Shown in pieces: positions 1-12,336 of a DNA stretch of 64,000 bases; positions within the stretch are counted from its first letter, which is position 1, and the number at the start of each line of letters is the position of its first letter. Both the position numbers and the translations under genes were made by a program. The notes under the pieces were generated by a model. That model had not been told where the DNA came from, made no database searches, and was given only the letters and a program-made list of their open reading frames with translations. The DNA is taken from assembly GCF_024170005.1 (NCBI RefSeq), contig NZ_JALJXJ010000008.1:1-64000 (forward strand), written 5' to 3'. The stretch is from Azospirillum lipoferum (lineage in GTDB: Bacteria; Pseudomonadota; Alphaproteobacteria; Azospirillales; Azospirillaceae).

Positions 1-87
1 CCCGATCCCATCCCGAACTCGGCCGTGAAAAGCCTCCGCGCCAATGGTACTGCGTCTTAAGACGTGGGAGAGTAGGTCGCCGCCAGG
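1..87 (+). rRNA. rrf: 5S ribosomal RNA, 3' part
   Basis: The first bases match the conserved interior of bacterial 5S rRNA (CCCGATCCCATCCCGAAC), and the segment ends in the usual GTAGGTCGCCGCCAGG tail. The 5' part lies outside the window. It is the end of a 16S-23S-5S operon, followed at once by the initiator tRNA gene, the usual alphaproteobacterial order. The exact 3' end is uncertain by a few bases. Confidence 0.93.
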
Positions 88-164
88 TCACTCAGTCTCA
101 AGAGACGCTCAAAACAAAGCATAAGCTTGCATCTGCACCGTCCAGTACCCGACACTGATACATC

Positions 165-241
<77 letters not shown>

Positions 242-248
242 AGTCAAC

Positions 249-283
249 AAAAAGCCCGCCTCCACAAGGAGCGCGGGCTTTTT
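249..283 (+). terminator. Rho-independent terminator of the rRNA operon
   Basis: The stem AAGCCCGC / GCGGGCTT is preceded by A residues and followed by TTTTT, seven bases after the tRNA-fMet gene. It ends the rrn-fMet transcript. Confidence 0.9.
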
Positions 284-466
284 GCTGTTCGAAGTTAAGT
301 GCGCCCGCACCCACTTGTCACGACCCGCGTTCCCTGACCCGTGGTCATTGCGGTTGCGCCCCAGGGGCGGCATGTCGTACCCATTTCGCAAGTTGCATCC
401 ACGCGGATGCCCCCGCCGCGCATGCTTTTCCGGTGTGCGCGCAAGCTGCGAGCAGATGGCGAGCCC

Positions 467-1726
467 ATGGCCAAGCGCAAGGTTTTCGACGATTTCGATC
501 CGGCCCCGCCCGGTCCCTCCGTCTCCGAGACTCTGCGCGCGACGCGGATGGCGCATGGCTATGACCTGCGCGACGTCGCGACGATGCTGCGCATCCGCTA
601 TCCTTACCTTCTGGCAATTGAGGAGGGGCGCTATCAGGAACTGCCGGGCAGCACCTATGCCATCGGCTTCCTGCGTTCCTATGCCGAATGCCTGGGGCTG
701 GACCCTGACACGGTCGTCACCCGATACAAGGAGGAGGCGGCCGGCAGCGTCCGCCGCCAGGAACTGTATCTGCCGACACCGGCGGCCGAAGGGCGCGCAT
801 CGGGCGGGACGCTGCTGCTCGGCACGCTGGTGCTGGCCGGCATCGTCTATGGTGGCTGGTACTATCTGTCGGCGACCGACCGTTCGGTGGCGGACCTCGT
901 CCCGACCCTGCCGGATCGGCTGGTCTCCTTGCTGGACGGTGTGCCGGCCAAACCGGCGGAGCAGGTTGCGGACCAGTCCGCCGCGTCCAGCCAGCCTGCG
1001 GCTGAACCGGCAGTGCCGGCTCCGGTGATCGCCACGCCCGCACAGCCTTCCAACCCGACTTCGGCGAACCCGGTTCCGGTCAGCCCGACTCAGGCCGGTT
1101 CCGCAGCTCCGGCTCCGGCTACCGCCTCGCCGCCCGTTGCAACGCCCTCCGCCGCGGCCAAGCCGCCGCAGACCACCACACCCGCGCCGGCAACTCCACC
1201 GGGCAGTGCCGCCAGGCCGCAGGTCACCGCGACCGCTCCCGCTGTGCCCCCGCCGGCCCAGTCGCCGCTGCCTTCCGCCAACGCGCCCTCCGCCAACCAG
1301 ACAGGCGGGCAGGGCATCGTCAATGTCCCGGCGCCGCCGGCCGAGGATGACGACGAGGCGTCGCCGCAGGATCCGACTCCGCTGAACGCCGCAGCCGCCG
1401 CTCCCGCCAGTCCTGCCGCGCCGACTGCGTCGGTGCCGGCCAACGGCAAGGTCTATGGCACGCTGAACACCAATGCGAAGCTGATCCTGAAGGCGACGCA
1501 GGAAAGCTGGCTGCAGGTGCGCGATGGCAGCGAGATCGTCTTCACCCGCGTGTTGAAGCCGGGCGACACCTTCCGCGTTCCCGACAAGCCGACTGTCAAG
1601 ATCCGCACCGGCAACGCCGGCGGTCTGGTGGTGATGGCCGACGGTGGCGAAAGCCCGCCGCTGGGTTCCGTCGGGCAGGTGCTGCGCGACGTTGCCATCG
1701 ACGGCCATGGGGTGGTGCGGCGCTGA
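467..1726 (+). CDS. rodZ: RodZ-like cell-shape protein (HTH-TM-DUF4115)
   Basis: RodZ is a single-pass inner-membrane protein that links the MreB cytoskeleton to the wall-elongation machinery. The 419-aa product has the expected order: a cytoplasmic Cro/XRE-like helix-turn-helix (HTH_25, about residues 18-85, with LRDVATMLRIRYPYLLAIEEG), one hydrophobic segment at about 115-134, a Pro/Ala/Ser/Thr-rich periplasmic linker of roughly 200 residues, and a C-terminal beta domain (DUF4115, about 335-419). The ATG at 467 (MAKRKVFDDFD) was chosen because the family begins just before the HTH; in-frame starts at 341 and 422 add poorly conserved residues. It precedes ispG, a common alphaproteobacterial neighbourhood. 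The linker is low complexity and its length is probably not conserved. Confidence 0.85.
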   Translation: MAKRKVFDDFDPAPPGPSVSETLRATRMAHGYDLRDVATMLRIRYPYLLAIEEGRYQELPGSTYAIGFLRSYAECLGLDPDTVVTRYKEEAAGSVRRQELYLPTPAAEGRASGGTLLLGTLVLAGIVYGGWYYLSATDRSVADLVPTLPDRLVSLLDGVPAKPAEQVADQSAASSQPAAEPAVPAPVIATPAQPSNPTSANPVPVSPTQAGSAAPAPATASPPVATPSAAAKPPQTTTPAPATPPGSAARPQVTATAPAVPPPAQSPLPSANAPSANQTGGQGIVNVPAPPAEDDDEASPQDPTPLNAAAAAPASPAAPTASVPANGKVYGTLNTNAKLILKATQESWLQVRDGSEIVFTRVLKPGDTFRVPDKPTVKIRTGNAGGLVVMADGGESPPLGSVGQVLRDVAIDGHGVVRR

Positions 1727-1736
1727 AACCGGATGA

Positions 1737-1777
1737 TGGGGCGCCCCATGCGCCAGCTATGCGTCGATGGCGCCCCA
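1737..1777. repeat. Inverted repeat between rodZ and ispG
   Basis: TGGGGCGCC (1737-1745) and GGCGCCCCA (1769-1777) form a 9-bp stem with a 23-base loop, 10 bases after the rodZ stop. No T-run follows, so it may be an mRNA 3' hairpin rather than an intrinsic terminator. Confidence 0.4.
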
Positions 1778-1886
1778 CCACCCCTCTCCCTTGAATCCCG
1801 GGCGCCGGAGCGCACTTCTGGCCTGACGCCGGCTGCGCTAGGATGCGGCACCCGGTACCGTTTCGCTGTCCAGAGGCTGACCTGAG

Positions 1887-3041
1887 ATGACCGTGCGCGC
1901 CTACCGCCAGATCCTTCGCCGCAAATCGCGCCAGATTCGCGTCGGCAACGTACTTGTCGGCGGCGATGCGCCGATCTCGGTCCAGACCATGACCAACACG
2001 CCGACCACCGACGTGAAAGCGACGGTGGAGCAGATCCAGGCAGCGGAGCGGGTGGGGGCGGACATCGTCCGCGTCTCCTGCCCCGACCGCGACTCGGCTC
2101 TGGCGCTGAAGGACATCGTGCGGCAGGTGAAGGTACCGATCGTCGCCGACATCCATTTCCACTACAAGCGCGCCATCGAGGCGGCGGAGAGCGGTGCGGC
2201 CTGCCTGCGCATCAATCCCGGCAACATCGGCTCGGCCGAGCGGGTGCGCGAGGTGGTGAAGGCGGCCAAGGATTATGGCTGTTCGATGCGTATCGGCGTG
2301 AATGCCGGCTCGCTGGAGCAGGATCTGCTGGAGAAATACGGCGAGCCTTGTCCGGAGGCGATGGTCGAAAGCGCGCTGAATCACGCGAAGATCCTCGAAG
2401 ACAACGATTTCCGCGAGTTCAAGATCTCGGTGAAGGCGTCGGATGCCTTCCTGGCCGTCGCCGCCTACCAGGGCTTGGCCGAGGCCTGCGACTACCCGCT
2501 GCACATCGGCATTACCGAGGCGGGCGGCCTGCGCGCCGGGACGGTGAAGTCGTCGATCGGGCTCGGCATGCTGCTGTGGTCGGGCATCGGTGACACGCTG
2601 CGCGTCTCGCTGTCGGCCGATCCAGCGGAAGAGGTTCTGGTCGGCTACGACATTCTGAAGTCGCTGGGCCTGCGCCGACGCGGTGTCACCGTCATCTCCT
2701 GCCCCAGCTGCGCCCGGCAGAATTTCAACGTCATCAAGACGGTGGAATTACTGGAACAGAAGCTGGCCCACATCACCACGCCGCTGACCCTTTCGGTGAT
2801 CGGCTGCGTCGTGAACGGCCCGGGCGAGGCACGGGAAACCGACATCGGCCTGACCGGCGGCGGCAACAACACCCACCAGGTCTATCTGTCCGGCGTCACC
2901 GACCACCGGCTGAAGGACCAGGATATCGTCCAGCATCTGGTCGGGCTGGTCGAGGAGAAGGCCGCCGAGATCGAGGCGGCGAAGGCCGCGGCCGAAGCGC
3001 AGGCGGAAACCACACGAGACGTGGCCCCTGCCGCGGAGTAA
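1887..3041 (+). CDS. ispG: 4-hydroxy-3-methylbut-2-enyl-diphosphate synthase (GcpE)
   Basis: IspG makes HMBPP from methylerythritol cyclodiphosphate in the non-mevalonate isoprenoid pathway, using a [4Fe-4S] cluster and flavodoxin or ferredoxin electrons. The 384-aa protein has the bacterial two-domain form: a TIM barrel from the N-terminus to about 260 and a C-terminal cluster domain. The cluster ligands are visible as C272 and C275 ([10 protein letters not shown]), C307 ([10 protein letters not shown]) and E314. The ATG at 1887 is preceded by GAGG at a suitable distance. The C-terminus ends in an Ala/Glu-rich tail past the conserved fold. hemA follows 37 bases later. The product feeds undecaprenyl phosphate synthesis, so it has a distant link to uppP at 26.2 kb. 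Confidence 0.97.
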   Translation: MTVRAYRQILRRKSRQIRVGNVLVGGDAPISVQTMTNTPTTDVKATVEQIQAAERVGADIVRVSCPDRDSALALKDIVRQVKVPIVADIHFHYKRAIEAAESGAACLRINPGNIGSAERVREVVKAAKDYGCSMRIGVNAGSLEQDLLEKYGEPCPEAMVESALNHAKILEDNDFREFKISVKASDAFLAVAAYQGLAEACDYPLHIGITEAGGLRAGTVKSSIGLGMLLWSGIGDTLRVSLSADPAEEVLVGYDILKSLGLRRRGVTVISCPSCARQNFNVIKTVELLEQKLAHITTPLTLSVIGCVVNGPGEARETDIGLTGGGNNTHQVYLSGVTDHRLKDQDIVQHLVGLVEEKAAEIEAAKAAAEAQAETTRDVAPAAE

Positions 3042-3078
3042 GCTGCCCGGAATTCGGGCAGGGACAGCGACCCTAGGC

Positions 3079-4384
3079 GTGACCACCACCTCGTACCTCG
3101 TCATCGGCGCCAGCCACCGGACCTGTTCCGGCGTCGTCCACGACCGCCTGTCCACCGACGAAGCGGAAGTGGCGGGCATGCTGGGCCGGCTGCGCGCCGC
3201 AGGGGTGGGACAGGCGCTGTGGCTCAGCACCTGCGACCGGGTGGAGGTGCAGGCGGTCCATGAACGCCCGAGTGAGGCGGCCCTGGCGATTGCCGAGGTG
3301 ATGGCCGACCGCGCCGGACTGTCCACCGCCGATCTGGCGCCGCAGCTCTACACCCGCACCGGCATCGACTCGGTGCGCCACCTGTTCGCGGTGGCCTGCT
3401 CGCTCGACAGCCAGATCGTCGGCGAACCGCATATCCTGGGTCAGCTGAAGGCCGCCCACCGCAGTGCCTCCGGCGCCGGGCTGACCGGTCCGGAGTTGGA
3501 GGCGGTATTGCAGGCCGCCTATGCCGCCGCCAAGCGGGTGCGCAGCGAGACGCCGATTGCGGAGGGCGCCACCTCGCTGGCCGCCGCGGCCATCCAGGTG
3601 GCGCGTGACCTGCATGGCGACATCAGGCGTTGCGGTGCCCTGCTGGTGGGTTTAGGCGACATGGGCGCCCTGGTGCTGGAGGGGCTGCGCGAGGCCGGCC
3701 TGCCGCGGCTGACCATCGCGGCGCCGGCGGACCGGCGTGCGGAAGCGGCGGCGCGGCGGCTCGACGGGCATTTCGCCCCCTGGGCCGATCTGGAGGCGGC
3801 GATGACCGGCGCCGATATCCTGGTGACCGCGGCCGGTCTTGGGCGCTATATCCTGACCGCCCCGATGATGGAGGCGGTGCTGAAGCGCCGCCGCCGCCGG
3901 CCGGTCTTCGTGGTCGATGCCGCCATTCCGGCGGATGTCGATCCGGCGGTGGCCGGCATGGACGGCGCCTTCGTCTATGATCTCGCCGATCTGGAGCGGG
4001 TGGCGTTGCAGGGCCGCGTCGGGCGCGAGGCGGCGACCCAGGCGGCCTGGATGATCGTGGACGAGGCGGTGGCCGCCTTCGCCCGCGACCGTGCGGAACG
4101 CGCCGCGGTGCCCGCCGTGGCGGCTCTGCGCAGCCATTTCGAGGCGGAGCGGCGCCGCCTGCTGACCGGGAACGCCGATCTGGACGCGGCGTCGGCGACT
4201 CGGCTGCTGGTCAACCGGCTGCTGCACGCCCCGTCGGAGGCGCTGCGGGCATTGGCCGCCGACGGCAGCGGCGAAGGGCTGGCGGAACGGGCCGCGGCCG
4301 AACGGCTGATGTACCGGCTCTTCGGGCTGGACAGGCTGACTGGCGCGGCGTTGGAAGAGAACGAACGGGATAAGGACGAGCGAC

Positions 4385-4410
<26 letters not shown>
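3079..4410 (+). CDS. hemA: Glutamyl-tRNA reductase
   Basis: HemA reduces glutamyl-tRNA(Glu) to glutamate-1-semialdehyde with NADPH, the first committed step of C5-pathway tetrapyrrole synthesis. The start is GTG at 3079. The 443-aa product shows the catalytic domain with the nucleophilic cysteine at C52 in LSTCDRVEV, the signature [15 protein letters not shown], a Rossmann NADPH domain with GLGDMG, and a C-terminal helical dimerisation domain. Members of Rhodospirillales are often assumed to use ALA synthase (also called hemA); this protein is clearly the C5 enzyme. Its last 26 bases overlap the start of prfA, which suggests translational coupling. Confidence 0.95.
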
Positions 4411-5458
<1,048 letters not shown>

Positions 5459-5473
5459 GGTTTCAGGTGTAGA

Positions 5474-6334
5474 ATGGTCGCATCCATGAACCTCCACACC
5501 CTGCGGGCCCAGGCCGAGGCGCGCCTGCGCGAGGCCGGTGTCGATACGCCGGAACTCGACGTCCGCTATCTGCTGGAACATGCGCTGACCCTCACCCGCA
5601 CCGACTTCATTACGAAGGCGGAACAGACCATCCCGGACGCCGATGCCGCCCGTGCCCTGACGCTGGTCGAGCGTCGCGTGGCGCGGGAGCCGGTGGGGCG
5701 CATCCTGGGGCATCGGGAGTTCTGGACCATCGACCTCGCCCTCAACGCCGACACATTGGAGCCACGGCCGGATACCGAGACAGTCGTGGAGGCGGTGCTG
5801 GCGGCCGTTCCTGACCGTAAGGCTCGACTGCGCCTGATCGATTTCGGAACCGGAACGGGCTGTATCCTGCTGGCGCTACTGTCGGAGCTGCCGAATGCCA
5901 CCGGTGTCGGAGTGGATCTCAGCCCGCTGGCGGTGGAGGGGGCGGCCGGGAACGCCGAACGCAACGGGCTGGCGGACCGCGCCCGTTTCCAAGTCGGCGA
6001 TTGGGCCAAAGGGATCGAGGATCGTTTCGACATCGTGGTTTCCAACCCGCCCTATATCCCCAGCGCCGAGATCGCCACGCTGGAACCGGAGGTGCGGGAG
6101 CATGACCCGCTCCGGGCGCTGGACGGCGGGCCGGACGGGCTGGCGCCCTACCGCATCCTCGCCGCCGAACTGCCGCGGCTGCTGGTCCCGGGCGGGCTGG
6201 CCGCCTTCGAGGTCGGACAGGGCCAAGCGGAGGACGTGGCGGCACTGGTCGAGGCCCAAGGGTTGGGAGACACCGCGATCCTGTGTGACCTCGGTGGGGT
6301 AAAGCGCTGCGTCAGGGCACGGAAGGGACCGTAA
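5474..6334 (+). CDS. prmC: Release factor glutamine methyltransferase
   Basis: PrmC N5-methylates the glutamine of the GGQ motif in RF1 and RF2, using S-adenosylmethionine. The 286-aa protein has the N-terminal helical bundle (about 1-80), the SAM motif DFGTGTGCILLALL (123-136) and the catalytic NPPY at 191-194 followed by IPSAEI. The ATG at 5474 is taken as the start; a second ATG at 5486 (MNLHTLRAQAEARL) is equally possible. It starts 15 bases after prfA, its substrate gene, and is presumably cotranscribed with it. Confidence 0.95.
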   Translation: MVASMNLHTLRAQAEARLREAGVDTPELDVRYLLEHALTLTRTDFITKAEQTIPDADAARALTLVERRVAREPVGRILGHREFWTIDLALNADTLEPRPDTETVVEAVLAAVPDRKARLRLIDFGTGTGCILLALLSELPNATGVGVDLSPLAVEGAAGNAERNGLADRARFQVGDWAKGIEDRFDIVVSNPPYIPSAEIATLEPEVREHDPLRALDGGPDGLAPYRILAAELPRLLVPGGLAAFEVGQGQAEDVAALVEAQGLGDTAILCDLGGVKRCVRARKGP

Positions 6335-6617
6335 GACGGTCACTTATCCAAAAAAACGGTTGGATCGGCGGGCTTTGACGGGTAGTGTGCGGTACACGAC
6401 CGCGAACTTATGGCCTGCGGAGCAAGAATCTCGGATGGTTTTCTGCCGAGCGCTGACCGCCATGGCCTGCCGCACGCGATGCGGACGCGTCGTTTGAACC
6501 CCGTGAGCGACCCATGGAAATCGTCCATGGCGGGCCCGGTGGCCGGGCCGCAAGGCCGGATGGCCGCCGGAGCGTTCCGGGGACTGCGCTTCTCTTGCAT
6601 GGGGCCTTAAGAGCCGA

Positions 6618-7052
6618 ATGAGACAGGGACCGAACTCCAGGCGTTCGCGTGGTCGTGGCAACAGCGGCGGCGGGGGCAGCGGCGGCGGTGGTGGCGGGGG
6701 CGGCGGTGCCGGCCGGCGCCAGAACGTTCCGCTGCGTCATCAGACCTTCGACAGCAACGGCCCCGACGTCCGCATCCGCGGCAATGCGTGGCAGGTGCAG
6801 GAAAAATACCAGGCGCTGGCCCGCGATGCGATGTCGTCCGGCGACCGCGTGCAGGCGGAAAACTACCTGCAGCATGCGGAGCATTACCTCCGCATCATCA
6901 ACCAGATCCAGGAATCGGAAAACCGCCAGCGTGGCGGCCAGCCCGGCAACGGCCATGGCCATCAGCCGCAGATCTCCTCGCATGGCGACGAGGACGATTT
7001 GGGCGCCGAGGACGAGACCGACGGCGAGGAACGGGCGGCCGTCAACGCCTGA
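6618..7052 (+). CDS. DUF4167 domain protein
   Basis: This 144-aa protein starts with a basic, arginine-rich stretch and a long glycine tract (about residues 16-31). The DUF4167 core follows (about 40-100, with RGNAWQVQEKYQALARDAMSSG and AENYLQHAEHYLRI), then an acidic tail. The family is found almost only in alphaproteobacteria, usually just downstream of prmC as here, and its function is unknown. The RGG-like basic/glycine N-terminus would suit RNA binding, but that is inference. The 283-base gap before it may hold its own promoter. Confidence 0.85.
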   Translation: MRQGPNSRRSRGRGNSGGGGSGGGGGGGGGAGRRQNVPLRHQTFDSNGPDVRIRGNAWQVQEKYQALARDAMSSGDRVQAENYLQHAEHYLRIINQIQESENRQRGGQPGNGHGHQPQISSHGDEDDLGAEDETDGEERAAVNA

Positions 7053-7078
7053 GACGCGACGCTTACCGGACGTGACGC

Positions 7079-7843
7079 TTATTCGGCCGGCGTGACCGGG
7101 TCGCCCACCGCGATCCGGCCGCCACCGGTCACCCGGGCGCGCAGCAGGATCTGGCTGTGGCCATAGCCGCGCTCCATGATGTTGGGCAGGCTGAGGTCGG
7201 CGACGCCGGTGTCCGGGTTCACATCGTTGCCGGGCGTGCAGTCCAGCGTCTCCACCACCTCCAGCGTCGCGGCACCGATGGTCAGGGTCCGGCCGATCCA
7301 GCCGCGCTCGGTCCAGGGATCGATGCCGTCCACCAGCAGGTTGGCGCGCAGGCGGCGGGGATCGACCGGCTGCTTGGCGATCCGCTCTTCCAGGTCGCGC
7401 AGGCTGGCGAGGTTCAGCAGCGTGACCGACGGTTCCTCGCTGTCGCCGAAGGCGCCGTGCTGTGCCTCGATCAGGCGGGGCATGCCGGGGACGATCCCGG
7501 CCAGATAGGCGGCGAAGAACTGTTCCAGCAGTGTGCGGCCCATCGGCTGGTCCAGCCGTCCGCGCGATACCTGCCGGCCGCCGCGGCGGATGATCAGCGC
7601 CTGCGTCGCCTCGTCGAACTCGGTCTGCAGGGCCGCCAGCTTTTCCGTGCGGTCCAGCGTGAAGAAGTCGGACGGCAGCCGCCATCCCTGCGTTTCGGTG
7701 TCCAGCGCGGCCGGGCCGTGCAGCAGCCCGTACCGGCGGTCGAGCGGGATCGCCTGACCGGCGGTCAGGTCGGCGGCGGGAAGGTCCTGGCCGCTCATGC
7801 CCTTGACGGGATAGCGGCGGATGGCGGTCAGTGTGGCGTTCAT
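7079..7843 (-). CDS. MOSC domain protein (molybdenum-cofactor sulfurase C-terminal type)
   Basis: The 254-aa product has an N-terminal beta-barrel (MOSC_N; ATLTAIRRYPVKGMSG) and a MOSC domain whose signature is visible near the C-terminus: a cysteine in LDCTPG, then DVNPDTGVADLSLP and a final beta strand ending GGGRIAVGDPV. MOSC proteins bind sulfur on a conserved Cys and act in molybdenum-cofactor sulfuration or N-hydroxylated base reduction (YcbX/YiiM types). The ATG at 7843 is preferred to a TTG four codons earlier. It converges with the DUF4167 gene, with only 26 bases between the stops. Confidence 0.85.
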   Translation of the reverse strand: MNATLTAIRRYPVKGMSGQDLPAADLTAGQAIPLDRRYGLLHGPAALDTETQGWRLPSDFFTLDRTEKLAALQTEFDEATQALIIRRGGRQVSRGRLDQPMGRTLLEQFFAAYLAGIVPGMPRLIEAQHGAFGDSEEPSVTLLNLASLRDLEERIAKQPVDPRRLRANLLVDGIDPWTERGWIGRTLTIGAATLEVVETLDCTPGNDVNPDTGVADLSLPNIMERGYGHSQILLRARVTGGGRIAVGDPVTPAE

Positions 7844-7970
7844 TGCACTGCACAATGAAAGGGCGGGAGCGTCCCTGTCAACCGATGCGGTGCCTGTTTC
7901 TCACGCTGCGGCTGGGGCATGGCAGGGCGGATCGTCCGAACCGCCCGCTCCACCCCCTAATCTGGTGCCG

Positions 7971-8522
7971 CTACCAGCGTTCGGCGACGGGCCGGTGCCC
8001 CAGAAATTCCTCCAGCCGCCGCCTGGTGGCGGGCGACAGCCCGGCCGGCAGCCGGTCGAGCGGGAAGAAGCGGGTCTCCACGATCTCCACCCCGTCGGCC
8101 TTCGGGACGCCGCTCCAGCCGCGCACGACATAGACCGCCACATGGTCGCTCGCCCCGTTGCGGAACCGGGCATAGATGCCGAAAGGCTGAGCGGGACGGT
8201 CGGCGATCAGCCCGACCTCCTCCCGCACCTCCCGCCGCATGGCATCGACCAGAGTCTCTCCTCGGTCGACGCCGCCGCCCGGCAGGTGCCAGCCGTCGAC
8301 ATAGCTGTGGCGGATCAGCAGGACGCTGGGGGATGTCGGGTCCGACTCGTCGACGATGATTGCCCGCACCCCCATGGTCAGCGGCCGGGCGATCCGGTGC
8401 CAGGCCCCGCGCAGGCTCCAGGCGAGACGCAGGAGGCGGCCAGTCATGGTCCGAGGCGTCGGCTGGTCGGCGGGGGCTGGCTTCGTGCTGGTGCGGGAAC
8501 CGGAGGCGGCCAGATCGGTCAT
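7971..8522 (-). CDS. Nudix hydrolase
   Basis: The 183-aa protein carries a complete Nudix box at residues 83-105 (GGVDRGE, then REVREEVGL), which binds Mg2+ and hydrolyses nucleoside diphosphates linked to another moiety. The substrate cannot be read from the sequence. The first 25 residues are Ser/Thr/Pro-rich and unlike the family; an in-frame ATG at 8447 (MTGRLLRLAW) would give a 158-aa protein starting closer to the fold. It runs divergently from clpB and in the same direction as the MOSC gene. Confidence 0.85.
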   Translation of the reverse strand: MTDLAASGSRTSTKPAPADQPTPRTMTGRLLRLAWSLRGAWHRIARPLTMGVRAIIVDESDPTSPSVLLIRHSYVDGWHLPGGGVDRGETLVDAMRREVREEVGLIADRPAQPFGIYARFRNGASDHVAVYVVRGWSGVPKADGVEIVETRFFPLDRLPAGLSPATRRRLEEFLGHRPVAERW

Positions 8523-8705
8523 GATGAAATCCGGAACGGGGAACCGTCTGAGGGCGGGGTGGGCGCAGTCTAGCCGCGGGCGGTGGGGATGGTGTAGCGG
8601 GGCAATCGGCGGGTCATGCTCTACCCCTTTTTCCCGGTCCTAGGCGCTCTGGTCGAGAGGGCTGTGGCCGCGTTCCTCCACCGATAACCTTTCTGTGCCG
8701 ATGGT

Positions 8706-8735
8706 CTTGCATGGCCTGCCGCCTTGCCTACATCT
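8706..8735 (+). promoter_or_regulatory. Candidate sigma-32 (heat-shock) promoter of clpB
   Basis: CTTG at 8706-8709 and CCTACATCT at 8727-8735 are exactly 17 bases apart. This resembles the alphaproteobacterial RpoH consensus (CTTG, 17-18 bases, CYTATNT). It lies about 90 bases before the clpB start, in the 300-base gap between the Nudix and clpB genes. One -10 base differs from consensus. Confidence 0.45.
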
Positions 8736-8822
8736 TCGGCAGCATCCTTGCGGATCGCACAGTTGCGTGGATCACGTTGACCGGGCTGCCTCGCGGACGG
8801 TCGACAGGAGAAGGGGAGCATC

Positions 8823-11426
<2,604 letters not shown>

Positions 11427-11445
11427 GGTCGATGCTTTGAAGCTC

Positions 11446-11470
11446 CCTCTCCCGCCCGGGAGAGGGATTT
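11446..11470 (+). terminator. Hairpin between convergent clpB and GST genes
   Basis: CCCTCTCC (11446-11453) pairs with GGAGAGGG (11459-11466) around a 5-base loop, followed by ATTT. It probably ends clpB and could work in both directions. The same CCCTCTCC arm recurs in the structured repeats near 31.3 and 40.4 kb. Confidence 0.6.
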
Positions 11471-11474
11471 CTCC

Positions 11475-12110
11475 TCAGTAGTACGGCGCCGCCAGCCCCT
11501 CCGCTTCGAAGGCCGCCTTCACCGCCGGGCGTTCCAGCACGCGGGCGAGGTACGGCCCCAGGTTGCCCAGCGTACGTGCCGGGCGGCCCATGAAGCGGGT
11601 CCAGCGGCACAGCATGAACAGGTACGGGTCGACCGCGCTGTACGTGTCGCCCAACAGCCATGTACGCCCCGTCAGCGCCCGGTCCAGCCCGTCGAAATGG
11701 CCGTTCAACCGGGCCTCGGTCGCCGCCTTGAACGCAGCCTGTGCATCGGCGCCCTCGACGTAGCGCTCGGGGTAAAAGTACAGCAGCATCTCGGCCTGGA
11801 CGCTGTTGGTCAGATAGACCAGCCACTTGTAGAATGCCGCCCGCTCGGGCGTGCCGACCGCCGGGGCCAGCTTCGCCTCAGGATGGCTGTCGGCCAGATG
11901 CAGGCAGATGGCGGCGGCCTCATACAGCACCAGATCGCCATCCACCAGCGTCGGCACCCGGCCGTGCGGGTTCAGTGCCAGATAGGCCGCACTCTTGTGC
12001 TCTCCCTTCTCGCGGTCGAGCAGCACCAGCTCGAACGGTCGGCCGATCTCGCGCAGCAGGATGTGCGGGGCCATCGCGGCAGTGCTGGGCATGCCATAGA
12101 GCTTGGTCAA
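11475..12110 (-). CDS. Glutathione S-transferase family protein
   Basis: The 211-aa product has an N-terminal thioredoxin-like domain (KLYGMPSTAAMAPHILLREIG, then NPHGRVPTLVDGDLVLYEAAAIC, the cis-proline and SNAIL/TRAIL-equivalent region) and a C-terminal helical domain. GSTs conjugate or reduce electrophiles with glutathione; the substrate is not predictable. The start was set at a TTG (12110) because a strong GGAGGAA lies six bases upstream and the family begins at this point. The upstream in-frame ATG at 12191 would add a poorly conserved, uncharacteristic extension. It converges with clpB. Confidence 0.82.
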   Translation of the reverse strand: MTKLYGMPSTAAMAPHILLREIGRPFELVLLDREKGEHKSAAYLALNPHGRVPTLVDGDLVLYEAAAICLHLADSHPEAKLAPAVGTPERAAFYKWLVYLTNSVQAEMLLYFYPERYVEGADAQAAFKAATEARLNGHFDGLDRALTGRTWLLGDTYSAVDPYLFMLCRWTRFMGRPARTLGNLGPYLARVLERPAVKAAFEAEGLAAPYY

Positions 12111-12336
12111 AGCGGTTCCTCCCCTCCCGTCGTTCTGGTCAAGCTGTCCCATCGGCTCCGGCATCCCGCCAGCGTCTTGCTTGCATGGCACGGATGACGG
12201 TGAAGCGGGTTTGTCGAGTGACCGAACTATGCGTATGATCGGCGGTACTGTTTAACAAATCGAACACCCCCCGCGGGCCATCACGGCCGCCCGGAGGGGA
12301 ACGTACCCGACAAGACCGAACAGGAAGACCCTTTCC

